From: Cryptomeria japonica
Taxonomy: Eukaryota > Streptophyta > Pinopsida > Cupressales > Cupressaceae
Assembly (NCBI RefSeq): GCF_030272615.1
Contig: NC_081410.1
Coordinates: forward strand, 112,730,433 to 112,794,432
Length of the DNA: 64,000 nt
Reading direction: 5' to 3'
Under the pieces are notes generated by a model, which was not told the origin of the DNA, made no database searches, and saw nothing but the letters and a program-made list of their open reading frames with translations. A program made the translations under genes and the position numbers. Every line of letters begins with the position of its first letter. The first letter of the stretch is position 1. Of this stretch, positions 47,096-59,136 are shown piece after piece.

Positions 47096-47719
47096 CTGAT
47101 TAATATGAAAAACATGTTTTAAGGACCCGAAACCTTTAACATAGGAGCATAAAATAGTTCATCAAAATAGTTCATCAAAAAGCATCCAGACCTGCTTGAA
47201 ACATCTTACAAAACGATTGGCAAAAAGTCCAGTGAACTGAACGAACAACAAACGAAAGGAACAACAAAGCAGAAAAACCAGAGAAAAGACAAAAAGATAA
47301 ACAACAACTATAAAGACTTAAGAAGATCCACCGCCTTATTGACCAGTTGGTCATAGTTTGCCGCAACAACTTTGAGTTCTTCCATATCCTTGTTTGGCTT
47401 CTTCTCCTTCTTTTTGCCTCTGGTCCTTGTTCTAGGTCCTTGCACTTCTCCCATACCTTCAATGCCTGGTTCCAGCTCGAGGGAATCCTTCTCTTCCTCT
47501 GGTTTGCTGATGAGGATTTTGGTATTGTCGGTTGAGGCCTTCAGAATGCTATAGCTTTGTTCAGCAATACTTTTGAGGCATTTTTCAATTTTGTTGTATT
47601 TGTTATCAGTATCCGCCATTTTTTGGTCCATAGCATTATCATTAGTTTTTATCTCTGTCAGGTCCTTCTAAATTTTCTCAAACCTAGGGTTGAAGGAATC
47701 TATGATCTCTTCGGCTCTA
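47096..47719 (-). mobile_element. 624-bp retro-type insertion carrying a coiled-coil gene fragment
   Basis: Flanked by a perfect 14-bp duplication, GCAATTGAAGTGTC, at 47082-47095 and 47720-47733. Inside, the minus-strand frame 47631-47308 has a K/E-rich, coiled-coil-like sequence with ILKAS and KILISK, then RTRTRGKKKEKK and a KAVDLLKSL end. The pattern and C-terminus match 41300-40951. The duplication length suggests LINE-mediated insertion of a 5'-truncated copy. No poly(A) tail is obvious at the 47096 end. Confidence 0.65.
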
Positions 47720-47730
47720 GCAATTGAAGT

Positions 47731-48790
47731 GTCATAAAATTGTGACCCTAGCAATTTTAACGATATTTGAGGTCCTCACCTTGGCGACATCATCTTCCTT
47801 CCCAACTTAGACTTCTCTATGCATGTTCACCTTGAAAATATCCTTGTTTAAGCCCTGAGATGGCCTCAGGACCCTGTCGAGACCCCAAGATAGGGCATGA
47901 CATGGGCGTGGTTCCCCTGTCCCTCCTAGGATAGGGGCATGACGCCCCTGTCCCCCCCTCTTAGGGTGGCCCCAAGATATGTCCCCGGGTCCTATGTACA
48001 TTTCGGGATTCCCAACTTCCCCAAAGTCGGTCTTTGGTGAGATGAATTAATTCTCCGAGGCATGTATAAAAGGGAGTTAGTCTTCTCATTTGTAGATGGA
48101 TGAAAGACAAGAAATACACAAAATATACGATAGGAGAAATTCAAGCGAAAGGTCTTCATCAAGCATCTGTCAAGTCTTCTTCTTCATGCGTCTTCTTAAT
48201 TCATCAATTGGAGAAACATTTACAACATTCATTTGTAAGCATATGTGTGTGTTAGGGTTTTTTCATGTTACATGCCATTTCATGCAACACTTGTGATTTC
48301 ATTCAAGAAGCAAAGAAATCATCATCAATAAATTGTAGATCTAAAAGGTATACATTTCCATTGTTTACATTCAAGAATTTGTAATTACTTTCCTTCAAGG
48401 TTGATTCCTCAACTAGGGTTTGAATGAGGCAAACCCCTATCCACAACATTTCTTCCCTTCTTTTCTCCAAATTTGTAGGGAATATCCGTATTAGTCTAAA
48501 TATCTCATATCCAAAGTTACAATGCGATCTGGAACCGGTAGCTCCTCATTTCACTCATTTTATCTCTCTTTCCTACATAGTCAACAAGTCAACTTTCTCA
48601 TTTACAAAAGAGAGAAAATCACACTTCAACCCTTGCAATCCACTTGGAATTCACATCCTTGTTTCCCTTGAATTTGGATCTAGAGGATTCAAGCCCCTCT
48701 TTTGAATGTAAAGTTCCTCCAAGAGAAAATCATCCTAGTGACTTCCTTTCTCTCTCCTAGGTGGGGAGTCACTAGGGTCCAATTTTTGAC
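47731..48790 (+). mobile_element. LTR-like sequence (probable solo LTR, boundaries approximate)
   Basis: It begins TGTCATAAAATTGTGACCC and ends near CACTAGGGTCCAATTTTTGA or slightly later. A GC-rich stretch with repeated CCCCTGTCC-type words occupies 47860-47990, and a TATA box (TGTATAAAAGGGAG) lies at about 48064. This layout suits a gypsy-type LTR promoter region. I found no matching partner LTR, primer-binding site or clean target-site duplication, so the class is uncertain. Short frames at 48096-48705 are not recognisable. Confidence 0.5.
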
Positions 48791-48959
48791 TTTAAAACAA
48801 TGAATCATGGAAAATTTTAAAAATGCAATTGCATGTCAACATTCATTTATACAGTAAAAAAGTATTAAATATACTCAATTAGACAATTATAGTTTGAATT
48901 TTGCAATAGCCCATGGGATTCAATATGGATTGAAGTAAAAACTATAAATACTTAGAAAA

Positions 48960-51690
48960 ATGTTGTTTTGTCAATCGTTAGTTCCATTTAATTTGAAAGG
49001 CCAATTGGAATATGATTCCTCATGTTCTGTTGTTTCTTCTACATCCTTTGAATCATCTTGTTGCGTTTGCATACCTCCGCTTAAAATAAAACCATCATTG
49101 TCATTCATTCCACCACCATCAATTTCTCCACTAGAAACACTACTAGCCTTTGAAGTGTTGCACAACCCTCTCCTCTCACACATATAATTCCAGATTGTTA
49201 GTGCCCTTTCATAAGGAAAACTCTCAACATCATACTTACTTGTATAAACCCTCAAATAATTTTCCAAATTCTTGTCTAGTTTGTTTCTTGTCTTTGATTT
49301 CAAGTACCCCAATGCACTGAAATCTCTCTCATCCTCAACAGATCCCTATATCATGGTTTTACATAAATCAACAAGTTTGATGAATTCTGACAGTGCATCA
49401 GACAATACTGCACTTTGAGTTATTTTTTGCCAAACCGTTGTTATTGATCCCAATCGGTGGGGACTTTATAGTGCCTTAGCTTGCTCCATCATTATTGTTG
49501 AATATTTAAATGATTGTTGTGACAACATATATTTATCTAAAATTCCTTCTATTTCTATTTCCTTTCCATTGACATTTCATATGGATTTCTTTCAAAAATG
49601 ATCAATCAAGCACTATAACTTGTTAAAATAATCCTTTTTACTATAACTGAGCCAATAATTAGGATACCCAATAGAAATGGATTCTAATAGTTAACCTCGA
49701 GGGAATCAACTTATAATATCATATAAAACCTCTTTCGCAATATTCTTTAAAGTATCTTTTACATCACTGATGATTTTGTTAAAAGCTTCCTTGGAAATAG
49801 GTACATCTCTCATTCTACTTGAGTGCCCACAACCACTAGAAGACATGGCATACTGGTTCATTGGTATCTCATTTACACGTACACGTATACATAACTCTCC
49901 ACTAGTGTTAAACTTTAAAAAATTATCAGGATTTTCTAGATCTATCAGATGCAAGCTAGAAAAATCTTCCTTTATAAAAGGCTCTTGTGATAGATACATA
50001 TTATCAAGGGTCATTATTAACCTTCTATGTAGATTAGTATATTCTTGAATATACAAAGTTCTTTCTTTAGCTAATTTCACAAGCTTTCTCATTTCATTCA
50101 AAAGGGGGAGAATAGCAACCAATGTTAAGAGTGTCTCTACATCACTTAACCTATGTAAATTCTTAGAAGCTTTGTCTACTGACCCTTGTTCGTACATTAG
50201 TCCAATCAGGGATTTATATTAAGAGAAAATAGTTTCTGTTGATCCTCGCAAGGAGATCCATCTAGTATCAAAATCATTAAGAAGCTATTTCCATTGGTTA
50301 CTCTCATGGTAAATCTTTGATATTTTGCAAATCATTTGGGACTTCGACAGAAGAATGAGTATAGCTCGCAAACTAGATTTTCAACTCTAGCTATTGAATC
50401 AAATTTGCTCACAATTCTAAAAGTTAAATTCAATCTGTGGGCCATGCAATGAACGGCAATCACATATGGTGAAATAGAAGTTTGTAGCTTTGCGCAAAGA
50501 TAATTCAATTAGCTCCATTAGCTCCTACACATACCAACTTTTTGGCAATTGATAAGTCATGAATACTGCCAAACTTTAAAGATTTCTTAACTAACTCAAA
50601 TATATTTTGCACTGTGGAATTCTCCTTCATTTTAACAAGAAAGAGAAAAGGAGATTGGTGAACATAATTCCTTATAGTATACACATGCATACATAACCAA
50701 GAAGTTTTGTCTATTGTTATAACTTCATCTAAAGATAATACAATAAAGTTTGATTGTTTAATATTTTCCTTTACATCATCTTTTTCCACATTGAAGCAAG
50801 AAAACTTGCCCATTCCCATCCACTTTTTTTTGACCAATGCAATTGAGGAAATCTAGGAACATTAAAAAATCTTAATAAAGTAGCAAAGTTAGGGTACTTT
50901 GACATATAGGGCGACCATTTTTAAAAACATGAAAAACAACACTCAACTAAACAATTTTCGACTTGAATTTTTTTGACTTCATATGTTTGAATTGAGCCTT
51001 AATCAAACCTTGATGTTTAGCATTCTTCTCCTCTCTTTGCATATTCTCTTTATACTCTTCTTCATACTTAACATATTTACATTCTTCCTTTGTTTTCCAT
51101 CTAATCACGGATCGTTCTTTTCCATCTATTATTTGTTTTTCATACACTTTACTGACATGCTTCTCTATGGTGTCCAATTTTAGCTACAACTTCTTGTCCC
51201 TTTTTAGTTTCCAACTACAAATCATACACTTGCATTCTATTGAAGGTTCATCTTTGTTTCGATTTGGCATTTCTTCTATGAATGGGTACCTTGGCACCCA
51301 ATCCAACTGAAAATTGCTTTTCATTTCCCACTTGTGGCCCAATTTTGATTTTCCTTTTCTTTTTCCCTTTTGTGTACTTTCAACAACATCATCTGGGTCA
51401 TTCACATCAACATTGCTCGCGACATTGACATCGAGCTTAATTAACTTATTCCAGCTATTCTGGTAATCCAATTCCATTGGAATATTAGATGCGGCATTGG
51501 GATTTATCTCAATTATCTCATTTTGATATTTCTTGGAGGTTTCTCCTTCAACAATATTTTTTGGTGCGTCTGTAACTACAAATATTGTACCTCCATCTGA
51601 TGGACTACCAATATTAACATTACCGAAGTATGACCTTATACTTCTATTTCTGTGCTTTGATGGCCTCCCTTCAACACTTTCAGGACTCTG
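48960..51690 (-). pseudogene. hAT-type transposase relic, copy 2 (most complete)
   Basis: Minus-strand relic covering almost a whole hAT transposase. In order: zinc-finger region 51477-51184 (W..RYPFIEEMPN, C-x-C-x2-C); K/E-rich linker 51177-50947; catalytic block 50837-50505 with VLSLDEVITIDKTSWLCMHV (first acidic residue D); HCMAHRLNL block near 50450 outside a long frame; middle 50197-49706 with LHRLSDVETLLTLVAILPLL; and C-terminal dimerisation block 49312-48971 with GYLKSKTRNKLDKNLE and SFPYERALTIWNYM. Stops and frameshifts separate the blocks. No terminal inverted repeats or 8-bp duplication were identified. It lacks the DUF4283 fragment adjoining copies 1 and 3. Confidence 0.8.
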
Positions 51691-51739
51691 GATGTTCGAA
51701 ATCTCTCAAGAAATACAAACTAAGAGAAATAGTATCTAA

Positions 51740-53286
51740 GAACTAAGAATATTGACCCCTCTATCTTGATTACTCAAGTAATGAATGAAACCGTACTAAA
51801 TAATGTTTAAAAATGAACCAAAATTCGCAAACTCTACCAATAAATAGTCTATACTGAAAAAGAAATTTTCACTCACACTTACAAATTGGTTTTGTCAAAG
51901 CCCATTATACAACAATGTTTATAGTAGTAGAAAATTGTCTAAGATCTGAATCCACTATAGAGAGCTCAGAGCAAAAAAAATTGTGACAATAAAGTACCAA
52001 ATTTTGATTGTATTTACACCAATCCAGATTTGGTGAATTCCACAGGGCATTTTAAAATTAATCTTAAATTTTGGTGAATTATAGTGAGCTATTGGCATCA
52101 TTGAGTGAAAATGGGTGAATCTCCCCAGCTAAAGAAATGACACGTTTTGATTTTAATGGTCAAAGATGACCATTTGTCATTTTCTGAACTTGCATTTGCT
52201 TAGAAGCTTCTAAGGCATTGAACTTCCACTGCAGGCCCAACGCATGGAATTTGGCATTTACACCTACCAATATTTTTGTTTAAAGGTTTATTAAATGTTT
52301 TGTTCCACACCACACATGGAGGGTTGGGCATTACACCTACCAATGGAATTTTCTTGAATATTTTTCTGCCTTTCCTCAATTAACCACATAGAGATGTTGG
52401 AAAGGATTATGGAATTGGTTTTACACCACGCAGCAGGGAAGACCACGCCATGGCAGGGAGAATTTGATAAAGGTTATGGAATTTGGTTTTACGCTTGACA
52501 ATCACATTTGCTTGGAAGCTTCTATGCCCTTCTCTGTCGCTAAAGGAGGATTTGGCATTAAACTTGCCAATTTGAATTTGCTGAAAGTTGAATGCCCCTT
52601 ATTAGCCATGCTAAATGGTGATCCTCCTGGTGCCCTGGCAAACTCTGGAGGATTCCACTGTAGGGATTTCCATGTTGAATACATGTCTCTGTCCATTTGT
52701 CTTTCCGATACTCTGACAATGGGAACAAATTCATTTTGCGCAGGGTAGAAACAACATACTAAAGGTCACCACTCATATTCAAAATCATCATTATCTTCTT
52801 TAACTTTGAGACTGTTATCTTTCCTTCTAGGAGTTTTCTTTCTTCTATTCTTTATTTCCACATTGCTCCCACTACCCTCCTCCAAAGTTGTACTCTCTCC
52901 ATCTTTCTTTCTTGTTACTTAAATCATATAACACATGATTTAAAATAACAATTTAAACCTTGCCAAAAAAGATACATGAAGTTACAAGTCAGGTCGGGCC
53001 CCAAAGTGGGTCCGACTAATTTTTTTTTGTTTTCATGACACTGACCCTCGAAAACTTTTCAGGCATCTTGAACATGCCTCTGGAGTTGATTTTCACTATT
53101 ATCCGATCATTAAACTGAGTTTTGCAACTCACTGGGAACTGCGCCACATTTTTGCATTTAAACCCAAAGACGCATTTCAAAAACTAATCAAAACATCTTT
53201 CTGTACCTTGCCCACTCGAAGACATATTGTCTGATATAATGGCATTCACTCTACAAAACCATTGCTCATGACAGATCCCGGGTGAA
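51740..53286. other. Unassigned non-coding sequence with scattered repeat pieces
   Basis: About 1.5 kb with no convincing gene. 52158-52200 is an isolated piece of the 262-bp repeat (ATGGTCAAAGATGACC). The phrase ACACCTACCAAT occurs twice near 52260-52345. A 94-codon plus-strand frame at 52464-52748 overlaps a minus-strand frame and matches nothing I know. Confidence 0.4.
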
Positions 53287-54071
53287 GAAATATTAATGGT
53301 CAAAGATGACCATTTGTCATTTTCTGAACTTGCACACAAAGAAACTGAAGAAATTGCTTTCAAACTCCGCTTTGCAAATAGGTCAAATGGATTGATCGGG
53401 GCTCCAAAATGAAGATGGAAGTTGTATTATATGTCCACAACACATGGAAACAAGAATTTCTTCATGACACTCAACAGGGTCAAAGATTTTAATGCTCGAA
53501 GTTGACCATTTAGCCTTTCTGAAAAGAACATAACTTGCAGATTTTTCAGAAATATTAATGGTCAAAGATGACCATTTGTCATTTTCTGAACTTGCACACA
53601 GAGAAACTGAAGAAATTGCTTTCAAAATCAGCTTTGCAAATAGGTCAAATGGATTGATCGAGGCTCCAAAATGAAGATGGAAGTTGTATTATATGTCCAC
53701 AACACATGGAAACAAGAATTTCTTCATGACACTCAACAGGGTCAAACATTTTAATGCTCGAAGTTGACCATTTAGCCTTTCTGAAAAGAACATAACCTGT
53801 AGATTTTTCAGAAATATTAATGGTCAAAGATGACCATTTGTCATTTTTTGAACTTGCACACAGAGAAACTGAAGAAATTACTTTCAAACTCGGCTTTGCA
53901 AATAGGTCAAATGGATTGTCGGGGCTCCAAAATGAAGATGGAAGTTGTATTATATGTCCACAACACATGGAAACAAGAATTTATTCATGACACTCAATAG
54001 GGTCAAAGATTTTAATGCTCGAAGTTGACCATTTAGCCTTTCTGAAAAGAACATAACCTGCAGATTTTTCA
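53287..54071. repeat. 262-bp tandem repeat, three units
   Basis: Units begin GAAATATTAATGGTCAAAG at 53287, 53549 and 53811, giving exactly 262 bp for the first two intervals. Units are nearly identical; the third lacks one A in GGATTG(A)TCGG. Degenerate pieces continue to about 54310 (CAAATGGATTG) and one lies at 52158. The unit length is not a multiple of three, so the minus-strand frames across it are incidental. Confidence 0.9.
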
Positions 54072-54722
54072 TAATTCACAAAATAAATGGCTTTAGGAAA
54101 CTGATCAAATGGATTGGTAGGAGCTTCAAAATGGAAACACAACTTTTCTTTCATATATAAGTAGCCCAGAATAAATATCCTGACATGACATTCACCAGGG
54201 CAACTTTTACACGTGCAAAGTGAGGCTCTGACTAGCTATTGAAATAGGGACTTATGCAAACAATACAAACTGCAAATGGATTGAGCTTGCCAAATTGAGC
54301 AAATGGATTGATAGAGACTTGAAATTTGGCATGTGGACTCACTAATATGCATAAAATTTAGGGGTATACTCCTTTTAACATGACAATCAACTAATCATGA
54401 AATGCAGAGCCTCAAAATAGGCCACTTGATAAAATCTGCATTCGCACCTATGAACAACTTTAAGCTCACCCCTTGAAATGGGTACTTGATAAACTGATCT
54501 AAATTGAAATATTAAAGTTTTAGAGCACTGCATAGGCCAAATGAAAGGTGTAGGACACATTTTCCAAGCCTTACGATTTGGTAATAAGCTAGCTCCATTT
54601 TACCCTTCTTCAAAATAGGCCTATCAGGATGACTCATTAGGTGGTCCTTTGAAAGTGCAGGTGCAAAATTTTGAATTGGGCCTCTCAAATTCCTCAAATT
54701 TTTATGAGGACCCCAACAACTT
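54072..54722. other. Non-coding, with degenerate pieces of the 262-bp repeat
   Basis: CAAATGGATTG-type words recur near 54107, 54275 and 54300 with decreasing similarity to the 262-bp unit. No gene or other feature is visible. Confidence 0.45.
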
Positions 54723-54965
54723 CTATGTATTAATTAATTGGAAAATCAATACAAAAGTGCAACCCATTTTTGTTATCTAGCCTTTGAAATAGATATAGAT
54801 ATTGTACTATGTAAATTAGAAATACTTCTATATATTCATTAATTGGAAAATCAATACAAAACTGAAACCCATTTTTGTTATCTGGGATTTGAAATAGATA
54901 TAGATATTGTACTATGTAAATTAGAAATACTTCTATATATTCATTCATTGAAAAATCAATACACT
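54723..54965. repeat. 105-bp tandem repeat, about 2.3 units
   Basis: AATTGGAAAATCAATAC recurs at 54736 and 54841, and in a changed form near 54946, giving a 105-bp period (35 codons). The body holds ATAGATATAGATATTGTAC. The minus-strand frame through it is a by-product. Confidence 0.85.
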
Positions 54966-55372
54966 AATACAAAAGTGAGACACTTTTTTAGGCTGGTTAT
55001 ATTGTGATCCAAGCATGAGAACAAATAATAATTTATGCTATTGCTTTTATAAAAATATAATTACACATGTAACAATGTTTCTCACTTTCAAACATAAAAT
55101 TACATTTACAATTACAATGGACAAAGTTTTTGTTTTGTTCCAAATTCTCTCTAGGCTTCAGGTTGGAAATGATTGACTATTGTCACATGATCAATGTAAC
55201 TATCACAACCTGAACATCCTATTACTGTCTTCAGAGTAGCGTAAAGATTGCCCATTTCATGTTCAATGCAATAAAGCTTGTCCAATGTATCATTTAGCAC
55301 ATTCAAGTTTATAATGTCATCATTATAAGTACTTCGATTTGCACAACAAATAGTAAGGAAAAAACCAGTCTT
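54966..55372. other. Unassigned sequence downstream of the large broken gene
   Basis: AT-rich, about 400 bp, directly 3' of the minus-strand gene ending near 55373. It could include that gene's 3' UTR. No other feature is visible. Confidence 0.35.
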
Positions 55373-58300
55373 CTAGTAAGAACATTTCACCAACTTGCCT
55401 TCTGCTGTTGAAATTGCCGGTATCTCATCTACTACTATTGGCATTTGTTCACATTCTTCCAACAAATTAATTAACAAGACATGAAAATACTCATGAGTGT
55501 TGAGGATTGTTCCCAACTCATCAAATTTTGCAAATATTTGTGAAATGGAACTAAAACTATTAACATCAAATTTTGCATGACCAAGAAAGACTTTTAGAAA
55601 TTTAACTTGACGAGACCAACTTTTTTGGAAGCACAGAAATCTCACTCATGCCTCTTCATGGACTTTGATTGCATCACTAAATGTTTTATCAATCCCAAAA
55701 CTTTTTGGCACTGCCAATGGTGTTGGATGTCATGTGGTTTAGCACTTTTGTAATCATCTCACTTAAAACTTATTCATTTGATATCAGTGACACAAATTGA
55801 GAAGCGTGTGACAATGACACCACCTTATTATACTCCACAAGCAAATGATTGACTCTTTTTTCTCCTTCATCTATTGTCCTTTTTTGAGCCTCTTCGCTCC
55901 TTTTGAGCTCTTCTTTCAAACTTGCTACTTCATCCCTAAGGGCCATTAGCTCCTGGATTGAGTTTGAAGTATCTGACGCCAATGGCTGAGAAGATGAAAA
56001 CGGAAGAGAACTAGAAGTAGCACTATAACTAGCATATGGAGAAGGGAGGAGTGAAACAACATTTTTATTCTCCTCAAGTAATTCACTGACTCTTTTCTCT
56101 CCATCATCTAATGGTTGGAAAGACAAAGGAGCAAAAGATGTAGAACTAGCATATGGAGAAGGGAGGAGTGACACCACCTTATAATACTTTGTAAGCAATT
56201 TTTTACTCACAATTTTCAACTTAGTAAAATCATCTTGTAGCTTGTCAAAATCTTCCTGATTGTACAGTACTTGCATTGTACAGATGTGTCACTCAACCTT
56301 GTAACAACCAAGTTTCCAATAAGATATCCTACCTTCTTTGTAAACTTATGCTTATGCTCATTAAGAAATATTGACCACACTGATAGTGCCTTATATTGGG
56401 AGCTACAGCTTGATCCAAAATACAACTCTTGAGCCTACTCCTCAGTTGGTAAAGCTAAGAAGTCTGAAGATTCCCTTCTTATGGAATCCAATACAATTAT
56501 AGAATAGAGGTCCCATCCTTCTAGTAATAGACATCCACTATTCCTTACAATATGCCTTGCCTCCTCAAAGGTTATATTTGATATATAAAAAATAACTTCC
56601 TCTAAAACTTAGACTATAAATCGATCATTAACTTCTTGGTTCCCTGATGCCAACCTTTCTCCAACCATGATAGAAAATTTCTCCTCTTTGTTCTTTAGGA
56701 CAAAGTCCCTAAATTCCAGTGATTGCATAAACTTATCATTAGACATGAATGTAGAGCATGTCAATCCTATGATGTCGTCTTCTTCCTCTCCTCCTAGTTC
56801 AAACTTTATGATCATTTTATCATGATGCCTACCCTCCAAATCAGTGTGTGCCCATTTGTATGTTGGGTCAAACTTTCTCATTTTTTCTTTTGCCATTTGT
56901 AGCTTAACCCATAACTCTCTTCTCCTTTGAACCTCTACATCAGAAGCATAATTTCTAATTAAGTCCTCAATCTGATCCTATTCGTGATTGAAGCCTTTCA
57001 ATTCAACCCCAACCTTGGTGTGTTGAATAAAGTGTTCTATATCACAATTTTTAAATTTTTTAAAAGCCATTTGATATGGCAATAACTTGAAATATACCAA
57101 GTCCAATCCTTCTTTGCCCGTGAACTCAAAATTAGAGAAATATAGATTTTGTGGGATGAAGGAGCCCTTCTTGTTATCTCTTAAATGAAACTTGTCAGAC
57201 TCATTCAACTGCCAAATGATTTCTAAAAAAACAATTCTATCTGGTACGTCTCTAGGCAAAACATGGGATTTAAATGGTGCATTATAAACTCTGATGATAG
57301 TGTACCTAGGGTAGAAAAACTAGTCTCCTCAATTATGATTCACTTCTAGCTCAGGCGCTTGCTCAAGGGGCCTCAAAAATCTCCTCACGCTTTCAGAGAA
57401 TCTACAATTGACTGGCCAACCTAACTTCTACATCACAATATTGACAAAGAATTCCTCAAATATGACATAATTGGAATTCTCACAATACATGTCTCATAAG
57501 TACATCCATTCTAGATCAACATACTCTTACTCTGATCATCTACCTTTCTCAACTTCAGCTCTGGCCCCCACTACCAAGCCTTACTTCCACAATACAAAAG
57601 AATGTGTCACAATAAAGAATACTGTCTAAAATGAACAATGGGGCTACCTTGCTTGATATCGATAAGGGATTTGTGAATTCCATTAGAAATGAATGAGGCA
57701 AAGTCAAAAAAAGGTGTTGGTATATGTGTGCTGAATATCAGCGATTGACATCATCAGATGCAAGGCATCTTGGTCTGTACATTGATTCCCAAAAAAGGTG
57801 TTGGTATATGTGTGCTGAATATCAGTGATTGACATCATCAGATGCAAGGCATCTTGGTCTGTACATTGATTCCCAACACTTGGCAAACTGCAAAGTAGGT
57901 ATTTATAAAATAATTCTAAAAAAATTGATAATCAAAGGGCTTGACATCTATCCTCCAAAATGAAATAGGCTTCCCTTCCTTCTTCTCCCTTCTATGTAAT
58001 GAAAGTAATCTTACCTTGAAGCTACCTTTGTCCCGCTTGTATTCTCTCTCTAGAGATAGAAAGTCAATAGGCATGTTGACATTAGGGTTTAACATTAAAT
58101 TTTCACAAATAGATCCCCTATCAAATCCAACCAAAAAAACACCTTTCTACTTGTAGATAGACTTGACGTCTTGATTATAGCTTTTTTCCACTGCTCTAAT
58201 TAGGTCTACATTGACAAAAACGTTTGGGATGACAAGCTTTCCCAAATCCAATCTCTATGCATTGTTCATTGGTATTGGGGCTCTACTCTTTTCGTAAGAA

Positions 58301-58490
58301 TACACGAACAATTTCCTTCCACTAATTGGGATGTAAGGATCCCCACAAGATGCTGCCATATCCACAAGTCTATCAGATACAATACTCATACCCTGGGCAT
58401 TCTTTCCCATTTCGATGATCCAAGAAATTGAGCAATAATATCTTCATCCAGGGCCCTCTTATTATTATCTCCTTTTGAATTCTGAGCCAT
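55373..58490 (-). pseudogene. Large broken gene of unknown family (~1000 codons)
   Basis: Minus-strand gene starting MAQNSKGDNNKRALDED at 58490. The N-terminal part (to about 57700) matches 44193-44910. An 84-bp in-frame duplication follows at 57707-57874. The frame 57886-56430 is then continuous apart from stops, with DRIVFLEIIWQLNESDKF, KLLPYQMAFKKF and KWAHTDLEGRHHDKMIIKF. After frameshifts near 56276 comes a serine-rich repeat (VVSLLPSPYAS twice) and a coiled-coil-like ELMALRDEVASLKEELKR. The last block (55645-55373) returns to the earlier frame. I recognise no catalytic motif. Stops include TAG, TAA and TGA. It may be a retroelement-linked or lineage-specific gene. Confidence 0.55.
57707..57874 (-). 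repeat. 84-bp tandem duplication, in frame (28 codons)
   Basis: GGTGTTGGTATATGTGTGC begins at 57713 and again at 57797, giving a period of 84 bp with very few differences. It keeps the reading frame of the surrounding gene and duplicates the residues QCTDQDALHLMMS to TYTNTFF. The paralogous site at 44210-44290 has one copy only, so the duplication is local and younger than the split of the two copies. Confidence 0.88.
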
Positions 58491-59136
58491 CTTAAAAAAT
58501 CAGGGTTTTAAGAAAATGCAGAAACTAGGCTTCCTAGGGAAATTGAATAATCAAAATTTCTTTATGCAATTTAATGAATCTTTAGCCTTTAGACTACACA
58601 ATTTCAACAACTAAGCCATAGAAAACCGAGAAAACCCTTTAGCAACTAGAAACAAACAAACCCTACGCAAAATCAAACCCTTGTAGTTATGAGTTACCTG
58701 CAAATTTGTAATTGGTCGCACTGCTTCAATTACCATGTACACTCACTCTTCTTAGTTCTTAGCTTTTCGATTAGTAATGTCAATGGATACGACCATTAAA
58801 ACGCGAAGCAATAGCCTACAAGTTACAACTAAGCCGTTCTTTGTAGCTTTGAAATTGGACCGTTTGATCTTCATCGACGTTATTTTGCATGATAACATAT
58901 TGTTAATATGACCCACCATATGAATATGTGATAGACTAAAGAAATACGATTTAATGGAAAAAAAATAAAAAAAAATGTTTTTAATAAACTTTAAAAAGCC
59001 TTAGTCTGAGCTGGGGTCCACCTTGACACGTGTCTCAATTCCGGTTACTCTTTGTACAAATTTTGTTTTGTCAGAACTTAGGCCTAGGATTGGACCTAAA
59101 GGCCGGTCCCACATGACAAAGGAGATCCATGGCTCA
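58491..59136. repeat. Shared upstream flank plus truncated fourth copy of the 0.43-kb repeat
   Basis: 58491-58905 matches 44911-45315, and 58905-59136 matches the start of the first tandem unit at 45318-45560. The match ends at about 59136 (GGCTCACATGG), where the sequence switches to hAT copy 3. The sequences meet with only a couple of shared bases, so the join looks illegitimate. Confidence 0.75.

Noticed and set aside
52464-52748. 94-codon plus-strand frame
   Set aside because: No recognised motif, overlapped by an antisense frame of similar size, and no second copy to test conservation.
53287-54071. CRISPR-like array
   Set aside because: The unit is 262 bp, contiguous and without unique spacers, in a plant nuclear context. 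It is an ordinary tandem repeat.
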